A DNA stretch of 64,000 nucleotides from JAIQET01 sp035542575 (GCA_035542575.1 DATKLE010000153.1:6388-70387); one strand, 5' to 3'; shown: positions 34,122 to 42,311, counted from the stretch's first letter. Program-made: numbers and translations. The notes: generated from the letters alone by a model not told the origin.

Positions 34122-35444
34122 CTAGCTGACGGCTGAGGGCTGACCGCTGACGACTGCCGCAAACGCCTGCTTCGCCGCCGCGATCGTCTGCTGAAGGTCT
34201 TCTTCCGCGTGCGCCGCGCTCAGAAACGCCGCTTCAAACTGCGACGGCGGCAGGTACACCCCGTTCTCCAGCATCGCCCGGAAGAAGCGCCCGAAGGCCT
34301 CGGTGTCCGATTTCGCGGCAGAATTCCAATCGGTCACCGGACCTGGCGTGAAGAACCAGGTAAACATCGAGCCAACGCGGTTGCAGCAGATCGGCACGCC
34401 GGCATCTTTGGCGGCTGCGGCTACGCCAGCCGTCAGGGCTGCGCTGAGCTTGTCCAGCCGAGGATAGATTTCGTTCCTTTGTTCCTTGAGATGGCGCAGC
34501 GTCGCCAGACCCGCCGCCATGGCCAGCGGATTTCCCGACAATGTGCCCGCCTGGTACATGGGACCGAGCGGGGCCACCAGTTCCATGATCTCCGAAGGAC
34601 CGCCATAGGCGCCCACGGGCAACCCGCCGCCGATGATCTTGCCCATGGTCGTCAGGTCGGGATGGATCGCATACAGCTCCTGCGCCCCGCCAAACGCCAA
34701 GCGGAACCCGGTCATCACTTCGTCAAAGATCAGCAGCGTCTTGTCGCGCTCGGTGATGGCCCGCAGCGCTTCCAGGTATCCCCGCGCTGGAGGCACGCAG
34801 CCCATGTTTCCCACCACCGGCTCGACAATCACGCAGGCAATCTGGCGACGGAATTTCTTGAACACCTGCTCCAGCGCGTCCGTGTCGTTGTAAGGCAGAG
34901 CCAGCGTGAATTGGGTGAACTCTTCCGGGACGCCCGCCGAGCCCGGGATCCCCAATGTCGCCACGCCCGATCCGGCCTTGACCAGCAGCGCATCCGCGTG
35001 CCCGTGATAGCAGCCCTCAAACTTCACGATGTATTTGCGCTTGGTATAGGCGCGGGCCAGACGGATCGCCGACATAGTCGCTTCCGTCCCCGAGCTGACG
35101 AAGCGGACTCTCTGCATATGCGGGAAAGCGGAAAGCACTATCTCCGCCAGGTCAGCTTCGGCGGGTGTGGAAGCCCCGAAGCTGGTTCCATTCTTCGCGG
35201 CTGCGATCACCGCGTCAGTCACCGCAGGCGCCGCGTGCCCCAGAATCTGCGGTCCCCAGGACCCAATGTAGTCAATGTACTTGTTGCCATCCGCATCCCA
35301 AAGACGCGAACCCGCCCCGCGCACAATAAAGGGCGGATCACCGCCCACCGCGCGAAACGCCCGTACCGGCGAGTTCACCCCTCCGGGAATCATCTGCTCG
35401 GCGCGGCGCTGCAACTTGCGTGATTGCTCGACTTTGCGGCTCAT
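34122..35444 (-). CDS. hemL: Glutamate-1-semialdehyde 2,1-aminomutase
   Basis: The 440-residue PLP enzyme makes 5-aminolevulinate for haem. Visible are GGVNSPVRAFRAVGGDPPF, VSSGTEATMSAIRLARAYT, CYHGHADALLV, FDEVMTGFR and MGKIIGGGLPVGAYGG with the PLP Lys. It would act after a GluTR reductase (hemA), which is not here. GGAG precedes the ATG at 35444. A GTAGCGCCGGCG repeat ends just upstream. The last seven residues are repeat-encoded. Confidence 0.96.
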   Translation of the reverse strand: MSRKVEQSRKLQRRAEQMIPGGVNSPVRAFRAVGGDPPFIVRGAGSRLWDADGNKYIDYIGSWGPQILGHAAPAVTDAVIAAAKNGTSFGASTPAEADLAEIVLSAFPHMQRVRFVSSGTEATMSAIRLARAYTKRKYIVKFEGCYHGHADALLVKAGSGVATLGIPGSAGVPEEFTQFTLALPYNDTDALEQVFKKFRRQIACVIVEPVVGNMGCVPPARGYLEALRAITERDKTLLIFDEVMTGFRLAFGGAQELYAIHPDLTTMGKIIGGGLPVGAYGGPSEIMELVAPLGPMYQAGTLSGNPLAMAAGLATLRHLKEQRNEIYPRLDKLSAALTAGVAAAAKDAGVPICCNRVGSMFTWFFTPGPVTDWNSAAKSDTEAFGRFFRAMLENGVYLPPSQFEAAFLSAAHAEEDLQQTIAAAKQAFAAVVSGQPSAVS

Positions 35445-35453
35445 GGGCTCTCC

Positions 35454-35470
35454 GTAGCGCCGGCGTCCGG
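35454..35470. repeat. GTAGCGCCGGCG repeat upstream of hemL
   Basis: A copy of GTAGCGCCGGCGTCCGGC lies nine bases before the hemL ATG. Related copies are at 33290-33311, 37037-37058 and 41866-41886. Confidence 0.55.
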
Positions 35471-35805
35471 CAACCTTATCTCGGGCGCCATGCCGGCCAT
35501 CGGTCGAGGTGGTCTGGTTCTTAACTATAACAGCGGCAAAAGCAGACACGAGGGGGCGAGTCACGGGGACGGGGATCGGCAGCGCAGGAATTCACCGGAA
35601 TTTCACAAAGTCGCAACACTCCTGCAACACGCTCCCCCTACTCTGCCTGCAGTACACGCCCTTCTAACCGGGAGGGTCTGGACAGCCTCGGGGGGCTCCG
35701 GGCTGTCCTTTTGATTTACCCCTGGCGTAGCGACAGCCGCCTGGGCTGTCCGAAAAAGGCCCTTGAGCGGACGCCCGAGGCGGGCGTCGCTAGGTTGCGG
35801 GGCCG
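35471..35805. other. 335-bp intergenic region with promoter-like and terminator-like signals
   Basis: TATAAC at 35526-35531 is a possible -10. About 150 bases later a strong hairpin with a T-run is seen. Further right are two more stems, GACAGCC/GGCTGTC and GACGCCCG/CGGGCGTC. No ORF fits between, so a small RNA on the plus strand is possible; the right-hand stems look repeat-derived. Confidence 0.4.
35680..35715 (+). terminator. Rho-independent terminator without an upstream gene
   Basis: GGACAGCC (35680-35687) pairs with GGCTGTCC (35701-35708) and is followed by TTTTGATTT. No plus-strand gene ends upstream, so it may terminate a small RNA. Confidence 0.6.
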
Positions 35806-36091
35806 CTACTTCTCCACTTTGACGCCCTTCCAGAACGCCACATATTCCTTGATCTGCTTGGCCGCCGGTTTGGGCTCGGGATAGTACCAGGCTGCGCCGG
35901 CATTCCGCTTCCCGTTCACTTCGACGTCGTAGTAGCTGGCCGTGCCCTTCCACGGGCACACGCTATGCTGCTCACTCGGTTTGAAGTATTCCTTGCGGAT
36001 CGCGTCCGGAGGAAAATACTGGTTGCCTTCCACCTCAATCGTCTGGTTGCCTTTCGGCGAGGACGGCGCCTTCCCACATTGCCTTTGCCAT
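35806..36091 (-). pseudogene. DUF427 protein, disrupted by a single-base frameshift
   Basis: The C-terminal 80 residues read VEGNQYFPPDAIRKEYFKPSE and WKGTASYYDVEVNGKRNAGAAWYYPEPK, a clear DUF427 domain (a small beta-rich protein of unknown function). The N-terminus reads MAKAMWEGAVLAE in another frame from the ATG at 36091. The two halves join if one base is removed near 36050-36055 (GAAAGGCAACC should read GAAAGCAACC), giving AVLAESNQTIEVEG and a normal 94-residue length. Either a real frameshift or a one-base read error would explain it. Confidence 0.75.
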
Positions 36092-36134
36092 GACACCCAT
36101 AATAGATTGCTGAACGGGAAAGCGGTCACAAACT

Positions 36135-37034
36135 TTGGCGAACTCCGACAATTACAACGGCCACTCCATGGTCGGGCAGTTGCATCGCGTGATGGTGTGC
36201 TCGCCCCGCGCCGCCGGATGGTCCGAGGGTGCAGCAGGACTTGCCGCCCCCTTTGGCTGGCGAGACCTCGGCTTTCAACACTCGCCGGATTTCCAGACCG
36301 CCCAGGCGCAACACGATGCTCTCTGCCACCAGCTGGAGTCCGCGGGCGCCGAAGTGGTACACCTGCGCTCCTCCCTCGGCTTGTCACTGGACGCCGTTTA
36401 CACCCACGATCCATCGCTGGTCACCGACTTCGGCGTCATCGTGATGAATCCCGGCAAGCCCACCCGCGTGCCGGAAGCCGCCACGCATCGCGAATTCTGC
36501 CAGGGGCTTGGGATCCCGGTGCTGGACGAGATCAAACCTCCTGCCACCACCGAAGCCGGCGACATGGTCTGGCTCGATTCGAAAACCCTGCTCATTGGTC
36601 ACGGCTACCGCACCAACGCCGCCGGGATCGCGCAGATGCGCGCTGTGCTCGCTCCGAAAGGCGTTGAAGTCCTTTCAGCGCCGTTGCCCTACGGCCCCGG
36701 CCCGTCAGCCTGCCTGCACCTGATGTCGCTGATCAGCTTGCTGGATGAAGAAACCGCGCTCGTTGATCTCCCCTGGCTGGCCGTCGAGACCGTCGAACTG
36801 CTCAAGGCCCGCGGTTATCGCTTCATCAAAATTGATTCCTCCGAACGCGAAACACTGGCCTGCAATGTCCTATCGCTCGGTCGCCGGCGGTTGCTCGCCC
36901 TGGAAGAAAACAAAAAGACAAACAGCAAGCTGCGCAATGCGGGCTTCGAGGTCCGCACCTTCTCCGGCGGCGAACTCTGCATCAACGGCTCCGGCGGCCC
37001 CACCTGTCTGACCCGCCCGCTGCTAAGAAGTTAG
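36135..37034 (+). CDS. Dimethylargininase/amidinotransferase-family hydrolase
   Basis: The 299-residue protein belongs to the guanidino-modifying pentein fold. It contains VYTHDPSLVTDFGVIVMNPGKPTRVPE, TTEAGDMVWLD (the Glu-Asp substrate pair), SACLHLMSLISLLD (catalytic His) and a catalytic Cys in GGPTCLTRPL near the C-terminus. DDAH-like enzymes hydrolyse methylated arginine or related amidines; the true substrate is not deducible. The start is a TTG at 36135 after GGGAAAG; an ATG at 36168 is possible. Confidence 0.85.
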   Translation: MANSDNYNGHSMVGQLHRVMVCSPRAAGWSEGAAGLAAPFGWRDLGFQHSPDFQTAQAQHDALCHQLESAGAEVVHLRSSLGLSLDAVYTHDPSLVTDFGVIVMNPGKPTRVPEAATHREFCQGLGIPVLDEIKPPATTEAGDMVWLDSKTLLIGHGYRTNAAGIAQMRAVLAPKGVEVLSAPLPYGPGPSACLHLMSLISLLDEETALVDLPWLAVETVELLKARGYRFIKIDSSERETLACNVLSLGRRRLLALEENKKTNSKLRNAGFEVRTFSGGELCINGSGGPTCLTRPLLRS

Positions 37035-37036
37035 CC

Positions 37037-37240
37037 GTAGCGCCGGCGTCCCGCCGGCAAGTGGGAATCGCTCAGGAAAACAGACATCTTGTCCCCCAAG
37101 GAAGGCGTCATCCCGACGCCCGGCGCACTTCAGTCGGGCGAGGGATCTTGTGTGCAGCAAACCTACGCCTGCGGCCCCAGGGACTTGCTGCTACTCGCAA
37201 GATCCTTCGTCGGGCTAGAGGCCCGCCTCAGGATGACGCC
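37037..37240. repeat. Repeat-filled spacer: GTAGCGCCGGCG and an inverted GTCATCC pair
   Basis: GTAGCGCCGGCGTCCCGCCGGC lies at 37037-37058. A GTCATCCCGACGCC...GGGATCT unit (37107-37148) and its inverted relative GATCCTTCG...GGATGACGCC (37201-37240) follow. Confidence 0.6.
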
Positions 37241-37279
37241 AGGGAGCAGGGGGCTCCAACCCTAGCCACTGGCCGCTCC

Positions 37280-37310
37280 TTGACAATTCATACTATGCAA
37301 TACATAGTAT
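37280..37310 (+). promoter_or_regulatory. PadR operator palindrome overlapping the padR promoter
   Basis: TTGACA at 37280-37285 is a consensus -35. ATACTATG (37290-37297) and CATAGTAT (37303-37310) form a perfect 8-bp inverted repeat around CAATA, covering the spacer and -10 (CATAGT/TAGTAT). PadR-type dimers bind such ATAC/GTAT palindromes, so the padR operon is probably autorepressed. The GTG start at 37316 is only six to eight bases after. Confidence 0.7.
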
Positions 37311-37315
37311 AGTGC

Positions 37316-37690
37316 GTGGCAAGGAGCCAGCTTCAAACTTCCAGCGATGCCGAGAACTGGGAGGTCCAGCTGCGCAAGGGATCCCTGGAACTCGCCATCC
37401 TGGCCACGCTTTGGGACGGACGTCACTACGGCCTGGAGATTCTCCGTCGGCTGGAAAGCGATTCCGACTTACTCCTCTCCGAGGGCACCGTCTATCCCCT
37501 GCTCAACCGGCTGAGAGTTCTGGGCCTGGTCGATTCTGAGTGGGTCGAGTCTGATTCCGGACATCCCCGCAAGTATTACCGGCTTACTGCGGCTGGCCGG
37601 CGGCGGGCGCTGGAGATGTCGCGCATCTGGGCGCGGTTCTCCGCCAGCCTGAGCACGTTGCTCGCGCCTCTGGAGAAGGAGAGGAAATGA
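37316..37690 (+). CDS. PadR-family transcriptional regulator
   Basis: The 124-residue winged-helix repressor contains LRKGSLELAILATLWDGRHYGLEILRRLESDS, LSEGTVYPLLNRLRVLGLVDSEW and the wing GHPRKYYRLTAAGRRRALE. It has no long C-terminal dimerisation helix beyond ~30 residues, which is the PadR-s2 subtype. Such regulators often control an adjacent membrane-protein operon; the next gene overlaps its stop by ATGA. A palindrome upstream suggests autoregulation. The inducer is unknown. Confidence 0.9.
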   Translation: MARSQLQTSSDAENWEVQLRKGSLELAILATLWDGRHYGLEILRRLESDSDLLLSEGTVYPLLNRLRVLGLVDSEWVESDSGHPRKYYRLTAAGRRRALEMSRIWARFSASLSTLLAPLEKERK

Positions 37691-38298
37691 CAGTTCCCAC
37701 CGACGCGCAACAGCAGATCGATGCCTATCTGGAGGCGCTGCGCAAGGGCCTGCGTGAATTGAGCGATCCTGAGGCCCGTGACATCGTCGAGGAGATCCGC
37801 AGCCACATCCTGGACAAAGCCGCCATGGCCGGCGAGATCACCAATGCCAGAGTCACCGCAACGCTGTCCTCCCTCGGCAGCCCCCAAGAACTGGCGCGCC
37901 AGTACACCACCGATGATCTGCTCAACCGCGCGCAGCGGGCCCGCTCGCCATTGTTGATCCTGCGCAGCCTGTTTCGCTGGGCCAGCCTCAGCTTCGGTGG
38001 CTTCTGGGTCCTGCTCTTCTCGCTGGTCGGTTATTTCCTGGCCGGGGCCTTCTCGCTGTGCGCGCTGCTCAAACCGCTTCATCCGCAGACCGCCGGGCTG
38101 TGGCACCTGCCCGACGGGGACACCTACTCGTTGCGCCTGGGATTCGGTCCCGTTCCGGCCGGTGGGCGCGAGATGCTGGGCTGGTGGATTGTCCCCCTGG
38201 GGCTGATCGGCGGCTCAGGCCTTGCGTTGCTGACCTTCCACTTCGGAGTGTGGAGCATTCGCCAGTTGTGGAAGCCATACCGGGCCAGGAAGCGCTGA
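37687..38298 (+). CDS. HAAS/DUF1700-type membrane protein
   Basis: The 203-residue protein begins with a cytoplasmic helical domain (QIDAYLEALRKGLRELSDPEARDIVEEIRSHILDKA) of the HAAS type and then has two or three membrane helices (LSFGGFWVLLFSLVGYFLAGAF and WWIVPLGLIGGSGLALLTF). HAAS proteins are regularly paired with PadR-s2 regulators and serve as their membrane partners, likely sensor-transducers. It shares ATGA with padR, and an immunity- or protease-like CPBP protein follows. Confidence 0.85.
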   Translation: MTVPTDAQQQIDAYLEALRKGLRELSDPEARDIVEEIRSHILDKAAMAGEITNARVTATLSSLGSPQELARQYTTDDLLNRAQRARSPLLILRSLFRWASLSFGGFWVLLFSLVGYFLAGAFSLCALLKPLHPQTAGLWHLPDGDTYSLRLGFGPVPAGGREMLGWWIVPLGLIGGSGLALLTFHFGVWSIRQLWKPYRARKR

Positions 38299-38312
38299 CC
38301 TCAGGGACAACC

Positions 38313-39023
38313 ATGAACAGTTCACCAGAAGGAACCGCAATCGAACCGAAGCCCGCGACTTGGCGCCAGAGCAAGTGGCTGGCGCTGGTAGAGATCACCA
38401 TCTTCGGCCTGATTTTTCTCGCCGACAAGAAACACCTCATCCCCGTCAGCGAGACACCATTCCTCCTGGCATTTGCCTGGATCACGCTGCGCGTGCGCCG
38501 GCGGCGCTGGCGGGACGTGGGGCTAACACGTTACCGTAGCTGGGCGCGATCATTCGCGCTGGGGATTGGAGCGGGACTTCTGATGGAGGGTATCGAGCTC
38601 TTCGTCAGCCAACCCCTGCTCGTCCGGTTCACTGGAAGGCAGCCGGACCTTTCCGACTTTCAGGCCGTCCACCCCAACGTCAAGCTGCTCCTGTTCTTCG
38701 TAGTGCTCTCCTGGACCCTCGCCGCCTTCGGCGAGGAGATGGTCTGGCGGGGCTATCTGATGAACCGGGTGGCAGATCTCATGAACCGGACGCGGCTCGC
38801 ATGGATCGTGAGCCTGATCGTGGTCCATGTAGGGTTCGGGTTGGGCCACTCCTACCAGGGCATAACAGGAATCATTGACGAAGGTCTGATGGGAGTCCTG
38901 CTGGGACTTTTGTATCTCGGAACCGAGCGCAATCTGTCCGTCCCCATCATCGCCCACGGGGTGTCAGACACCGTCGATATGCTGTTGATCTTCTTCGGCA
39001 GGTACCCGGGAATCGGACACTAG
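38313..39023 (+). CDS. CPBP-family intramembrane protease
   Basis: The 236-residue integral membrane protein has CPBP/CAAX protease marks: AAFGEEMVWRGYLMNRV (EExxxR-like), VVHVGFGLGHSYQGITGI and PIIAHGVSDTVDMLLI, which place the metal ligands within helices. Bacterial members act in bacteriocin self-immunity or protein processing. It lies 14 bases after the HAAS gene and is the third gene of the padR operon. Substrate is unknown. Confidence 0.87.
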   Translation: MNSSPEGTAIEPKPATWRQSKWLALVEITIFGLIFLADKKHLIPVSETPFLLAFAWITLRVRRRRWRDVGLTRYRSWARSFALGIGAGLLMEGIELFVSQPLLVRFTGRQPDLSDFQAVHPNVKLLLFFVVLSWTLAAFGEEMVWRGYLMNRVADLMNRTRLAWIVSLIVVHVGFGLGHSYQGITGIIDEGLMGVLLGLLYLGTERNLSVPIIAHGVSDTVDMLLIFFGRYPGIGH

Positions 39024-39088
39024 CCGACCTGGAACAAAGTTCCTACGGCCACTGAACCCCGCCCTCGCATGCCACACCAAGAAGGAAA

Positions 39089-40246
39089 CTACTTCTTCTT
39101 TGTTTTCGGTTTGCCAAAGCTGGTTTCGATGGTGCTTCCGATGTACTGCAGCATGCCCTTGGCAGCATCAGCAAACTGTCCGTTGGGCTGCAGCTCCAGA
39201 TACTTGTTGAGAGCCTCCGCCGTGCCCGGAACCGGCATCACTTTGCCGGTCTTGGGGTCGGTCGTCGCCTTGCCAACCAGGTTCACGCCCTTTTGGTAAT
39301 AGGCCTCAGCCTTATTGGGGTCTGCGGCAATGCTCTTGTCAAAGGCAGCGATGGCGTCATCGAGGCGACCCGCATTGGTGAGCACGGCACCGGTGTTGTA
39401 GTAGTAGCTGGCAGCGCCGGCCGGGTCCAGCTGGGCCGCCTGCGCGTATGACTTTACGGCATCGTCGACTTTGCCCGCCTTCCCTTGGGCATCGGCGAGA
39501 TTGTTGTAATAACCGGCAAGGGTCTGGTTCGCCTTGGGGTCCTTCTCCCCTTTATCGAGGGCGGCTTGCTTGGTTTGCAACGCCTTCTGGTATGAATCGA
39601 GTGCTTCCTCATAGCGCTTGGATTTTTCCGAGGGGTCCGTCTGCTTGGGAGCGGAGGCCCGGTAGGCATCTCCCAAGGTGGCCCAGAGCACATCGCGGCT
39701 GGGGTCCAACTGCGTGGCCTCGGTCATCACGGCAATGGCCCCGTCATAGTTGGCCGTGGCGGGTTGCATGTCGGCGCGGGCTTCCGCCAGCTTGTCATTT
39801 AGCACCTTGACGGCGCTGGCCTCTTTGGCCGCCCTCTCGGCGGCTTCCTGCCGCCGCTTCAGCTCCTCCGGGGTAATCCCCTGGCCCGCGGCCTGTGCCG
39901 CCTGCTCCTTCTTCAGGTCAAAGTCCAGGACGGTGACATCCAGCTGCATGGTGACGTTCACGTTGGTGAAGTGGTATATCTCCTGACCGCCTTTCATGAG
40001 CGAGACTTTGTACTTGCCGGGCGTGATGCCCAGCGAGAAGTACTCGCCTTTGTTGTTGGTTTTTATGTCGTACTTGTGGCCGCTGTCCGTGGAATACCAC
40101 TCGACGACCGCGCCGGCGATCGGATTCCCCTGCACATCCGTGCAGACACCTTTGACCGTAGTTGTGGCTTGGGCAAACCCTGGAGGGACACACAGCACCG
40201 CCAACACGGCGACCAGCGCAAGCATCACAAGACGTTGCTTCATCAT
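39089..40246 (-). CDS. Exported TPR protein with an N-terminal carboxypeptidase-regulatory domain
   Basis: The 385-residue protein has a signal peptide (residues 1-26), a beta-sandwich of the carboxypeptidase-regulatory type (VKGVCTDVQGNPIAGAVVEWYSTDSG, GEYFSLGITPGKYKVSL), a charged coiled-coil segment near residues 110-160 (EELKRRQEAAERAAKEAS) and three to four TPR units (AVMTEATQLDPSRDVLWATLGDAYR). It would act in the periplasm as a scaffold. It is convergent with the CPBP gene. Confidence 0.85.
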   Translation of the reverse strand: MMKQRLVMLALVAVLAVLCVPPGFAQATTTVKGVCTDVQGNPIAGAVVEWYSTDSGHKYDIKTNNKGEYFSLGITPGKYKVSLMKGGQEIYHFTNVNVTMQLDVTVLDFDLKKEQAAQAAGQGITPEELKRRQEAAERAAKEASAVKVLNDKLAEARADMQPATANYDGAIAVMTEATQLDPSRDVLWATLGDAYRASAPKQTDPSEKSKRYEEALDSYQKALQTKQAALDKGEKDPKANQTLAGYYNNLADAQGKAGKVDDAVKSYAQAAQLDPAGAASYYYNTGAVLTNAGRLDDAIAAFDKSIAADPNKAEAYYQKGVNLVGKATTDPKTGKVMPVPGTAEALNKYLELQPNGQFADAAKGMLQYIGSTIETSFGKPKTKKK

Positions 40247-40329
40247 TGCCTCCCGGCTTAAAACAATTCCTGATAGTTGATTCTGGATTGTTGATTGAAA
40301 TCCGCTGCCGTGGGCTTCTCAATCAGCAA

Positions 40330-41019
40330 TCAACAACTCTGAACAGCCGCCGCGTACGGAATCGGATCCACGGCTCCTACCTCGCGGAATGCCCGCAGCC
40401 GCAACACGCAGCTATCGCACACGCCGCAGGCGCTGTCTTCCCGGCTGTAGCATGACCACGTTAAATCGAAGGGAGCGCCCAGTTCAAGGCCAAGGGTCAC
40501 AATCTCTGTCTTGCGCATGGCGATGAGCGGCGTCACGATCTCAATGCGCCCTTCCTTCGTGCCCGTTCTTACCACCTCGTTGAACGCCCGGTAATATGCC
40601 GGGCGGCAATCGGGATAGCCAGAGCTGTCCGGCTCCACCGCCCCGATGTACACCTTCTCTGCGCCCAGGACCTCGGCCCAACTTACCGCCACGGCCAGAA
40701 AATGCGCGTTGCGGAAGGGCACATAGGTCACCGGGACACCGTGGCCCAGCACCGCCGACTCCGGAACCGCCAAATTCCGGTCGGTGAGCGCGGAGCCGCC
40801 GATTGCCCTCAAACTTTCATTGCGCACCACCAGGCGGTCGCGGATGCCCAAGCGGTCACAAATCCCCAGGAACGCCTGCCGCTCGCGGGCTTCGGTCCGC
40901 TGTCCGTAGCTGACGTGCACGGCAGCGGCATCGTAATCCCGCGCCGCCAGCGCCGCACACACGCAAGAATCCATCCCGCCGCTGAGCAGAACCACCGCGC
41001 GTTGTTTCTCTGCCCTCAT
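40330..41019 (-). CDS. queC: 7-cyano-7-deazaguanine synthase
   Basis: The 229-residue enzyme makes preQ0 from carboxydeazaguanine with ATP and ammonia. The N-type ATP pyrophosphatase loop is VVLLSGGMDSCVCAALA, with VTYVPFRNAHFLAVAVSWAE and a zinc site CYSREDSACGVCDSCVLRL. It is the last of the queD-queE-queC order on this strand. The ATG at 41019 directly precedes the first strand. A FolE-type GTP cyclohydrolase is not in the window. Confidence 0.95.
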   Translation of the reverse strand: MRAEKQRAVVLLSGGMDSCVCAALAARDYDAAAVHVSYGQRTEARERQAFLGICDRLGIRDRLVVRNESLRAIGGSALTDRNLAVPESAVLGHGVPVTYVPFRNAHFLAVAVSWAEVLGAEKVYIGAVEPDSSGYPDCRPAYYRAFNEVVRTGTKEGRIEIVTPLIAMRKTEIVTLGLELGAPFDLTWSCYSREDSACGVCDSCVLRLRAFREVGAVDPIPYAAAVQSC

Positions 41020-41140
41020 ACTACTTAGATGGTTCGGGAGCTCGGCGCCAATTGGCCGTCCACGATCATTTTTCAATTGCCGATTCCCGAATTGTCAACC
41101 TTCCTCAGGCAACCAAGTGGGCAATAGAAAAATCGAGATT

Positions 41141-41167
41141 TCTCTGTGCCACTGTGTCTGCGTGGTG
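41141..41167. repeat. CACAGAGGACACAG-type repeat fragment
   Basis: TCTCTGTGCCACTGTGTCTGCGTGGTG is the reverse of the ACCACGGAGGACAC repeat that fills the der linker at 47684-47749. Confidence 0.5.
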
Positions 41168-41179
41168 AAGTGGCCCGCG

Positions 41180-41863
41180 TCAAACTCCCTTCAGGGCTGG
41201 GTCCCAGATGAACTTGTGGATCTGCAGCCCCACCCGCGCCCGGAGGTTGTCCGCCAGCATCCATTCGGCCAGTTCGCGCGGGTCGAGCAGGCAATGCGAC
41301 GTGTCGCGTGCGCCGGCTGCGTCCTTGCTGAACGCGGGCGAGAACAACACGGCATGGACGCGGGCCGCCAGGTTGTGCCGCGCCGCAAAATCGCGGGCGA
41401 ACTCGTAATCCCTGCGGTCGCTGAGCACAAACTTGATCTCATCATGTGACTGCAGTGTCTCCAGGTTTTCCGGGTCGAAGGTGTCGGGTTCGCCCGAGTT
41501 GGGACACTTTACATCCACGATTTTGACCACACCTTTAGGCACGCGAGCCAGGGGACGCTCCCCGCTGGTTTCCAGCAGCACCGTGTAGCCCGCATGCAGC
41601 AAGCCCTGCATCAGCGGAACCACCTCCCGCTCCTGCAGCATGGGCTCGCCCCCGGTGATCTCCACCAGTCCGCCGCCCGGGCTCAACTGCTCCACCTCTT
41701 CCACGATCTCTTCCAGCTCCATCCGGTGGCCGCCCGAGAAGGTGTACTCGCTGTCGCACCACGAGCAGCGCAGGTTGCATCCGGTCAAGCGCACGAACAC
41801 ACAGGGCAACCCGGCGTAGGTGGACTCTCCCTGGATCGACTTATAGATCTCGGTAATCTGCAT
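41180..41863 (-). CDS. queE: 7-carboxy-7-deazaguanine synthase (radical SAM)
   Basis: The 227-residue radical SAM enzyme converts carboxytetrahydropterin to carboxydeazaguanine. The cluster motif is CNLRCSWCDSEYTF (CX3CX2C), followed by EITGGEPMLQE and VDVKCPNSGE, which binds Mg2+ and substrate. The ATG at 41863 gives the usual start MQITEIYKSIQGES. It lies between queD and queC, with a GTAGCGCCGGCG repeat three bases upstream of the start. Confidence 0.95.
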   Translation of the reverse strand: MQITEIYKSIQGESTYAGLPCVFVRLTGCNLRCSWCDSEYTFSGGHRMELEEIVEEVEQLSPGGGLVEITGGEPMLQEREVVPLMQGLLHAGYTVLLETSGERPLARVPKGVVKIVDVKCPNSGEPDTFDPENLETLQSHDEIKFVLSDRRDYEFARDFAARHNLAARVHAVLFSPAFSKDAAGARDTSHCLLDPRELAEWMLADNLRARVGLQIHKFIWDPALKGV

Positions 41864-41865
41864 GT

Positions 41866-41912
41866 GTAGCGCCGGCGTCCCGCCGCCTGTCGCGGGGGCA
41901 TCCTGCCCCCGC
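41866..41912. repeat. GTAGCGCCGGCG repeat and GC hairpin between queE and queD
   Basis: GTAGCGCCGGCGTCCCGCC (41866-41886) is followed by GCGGGGGCA/TGCCCCCGC (41892-41912), a 9-bp stem with a 3-base loop. A weak attenuator is possible but no T-run follows. Confidence 0.5.
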
Positions 41913-41933
41913 ATGGTGGCCGATCCGGTGATA

Positions 41934-42311
41934 CTATTCCGAATAGCTCGCCGTAGTCGTGTCCGTCTCGAACACGGTGACGTTCTTCACCCGCACCCGT
42001 CCGCTGGTTACGCGGTCGAGCTTGACGTTGGTCTCGTCATAAAAATACTTGGCCAGGTTTTCAGCGGAGGGGTTCACGACAGTAAAAGGCTCCAGATCGT
42101 TGATCATCTGATGGTCGAGCCGGTCAATGACATGCTTCATCACTTCGCGCAGGTCTTTGAAGTCGAGCAGCAGCCCGGCCTTGTCCAGTTCCTTGCCTGC
42201 CAGGGTCACCCGCACCTTGTAGTTGTGTCCGTGCGGATTCTCACACTTGCCCTTGTAGTTGCGCAGGTAGTGTCCCGCGGCGAAGGAGTCTTCCACCGTG
42301 ACTTCGAACAT
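41934..42311 (-). CDS. queD: 6-carboxy-5,6,7,8-tetrahydropterin synthase
   Basis: The 125-residue enzyme makes carboxytetrahydropterin, the first committed step of 7-deazaguanine synthesis. The T-fold is marked by SFAAGHYLRNYKGKCENPHGHNYKVRV with its zinc His and Cys, LLDFKDLREVMKHVIDRLDHQMIND and PSAENLAKYFYDET. The ATG at 42311 fits the family start. It heads the queD-queE-queC set; the 70- and 160-base gaps leave room for separate promoters. Confidence 0.94.
   Translation of the reverse strand: MFEVTVEDSFAAGHYLRNYKGKCENPHGHNYKVRVTLAGKELDKAGLLLDFKDLREVMKHVIDRLDHQMINDLEPFTVVNPSAENLAKYFYDETNVKLDRVTSGRVRVKNVTVFETDTTTASYSE

Noticed and set aside
34209..35423. A 404-codon plus-strand frame opposite hemL
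   Set aside because: Antisense shadow: composition is Arg/His-rich and hemL on the other strand is unambiguous.
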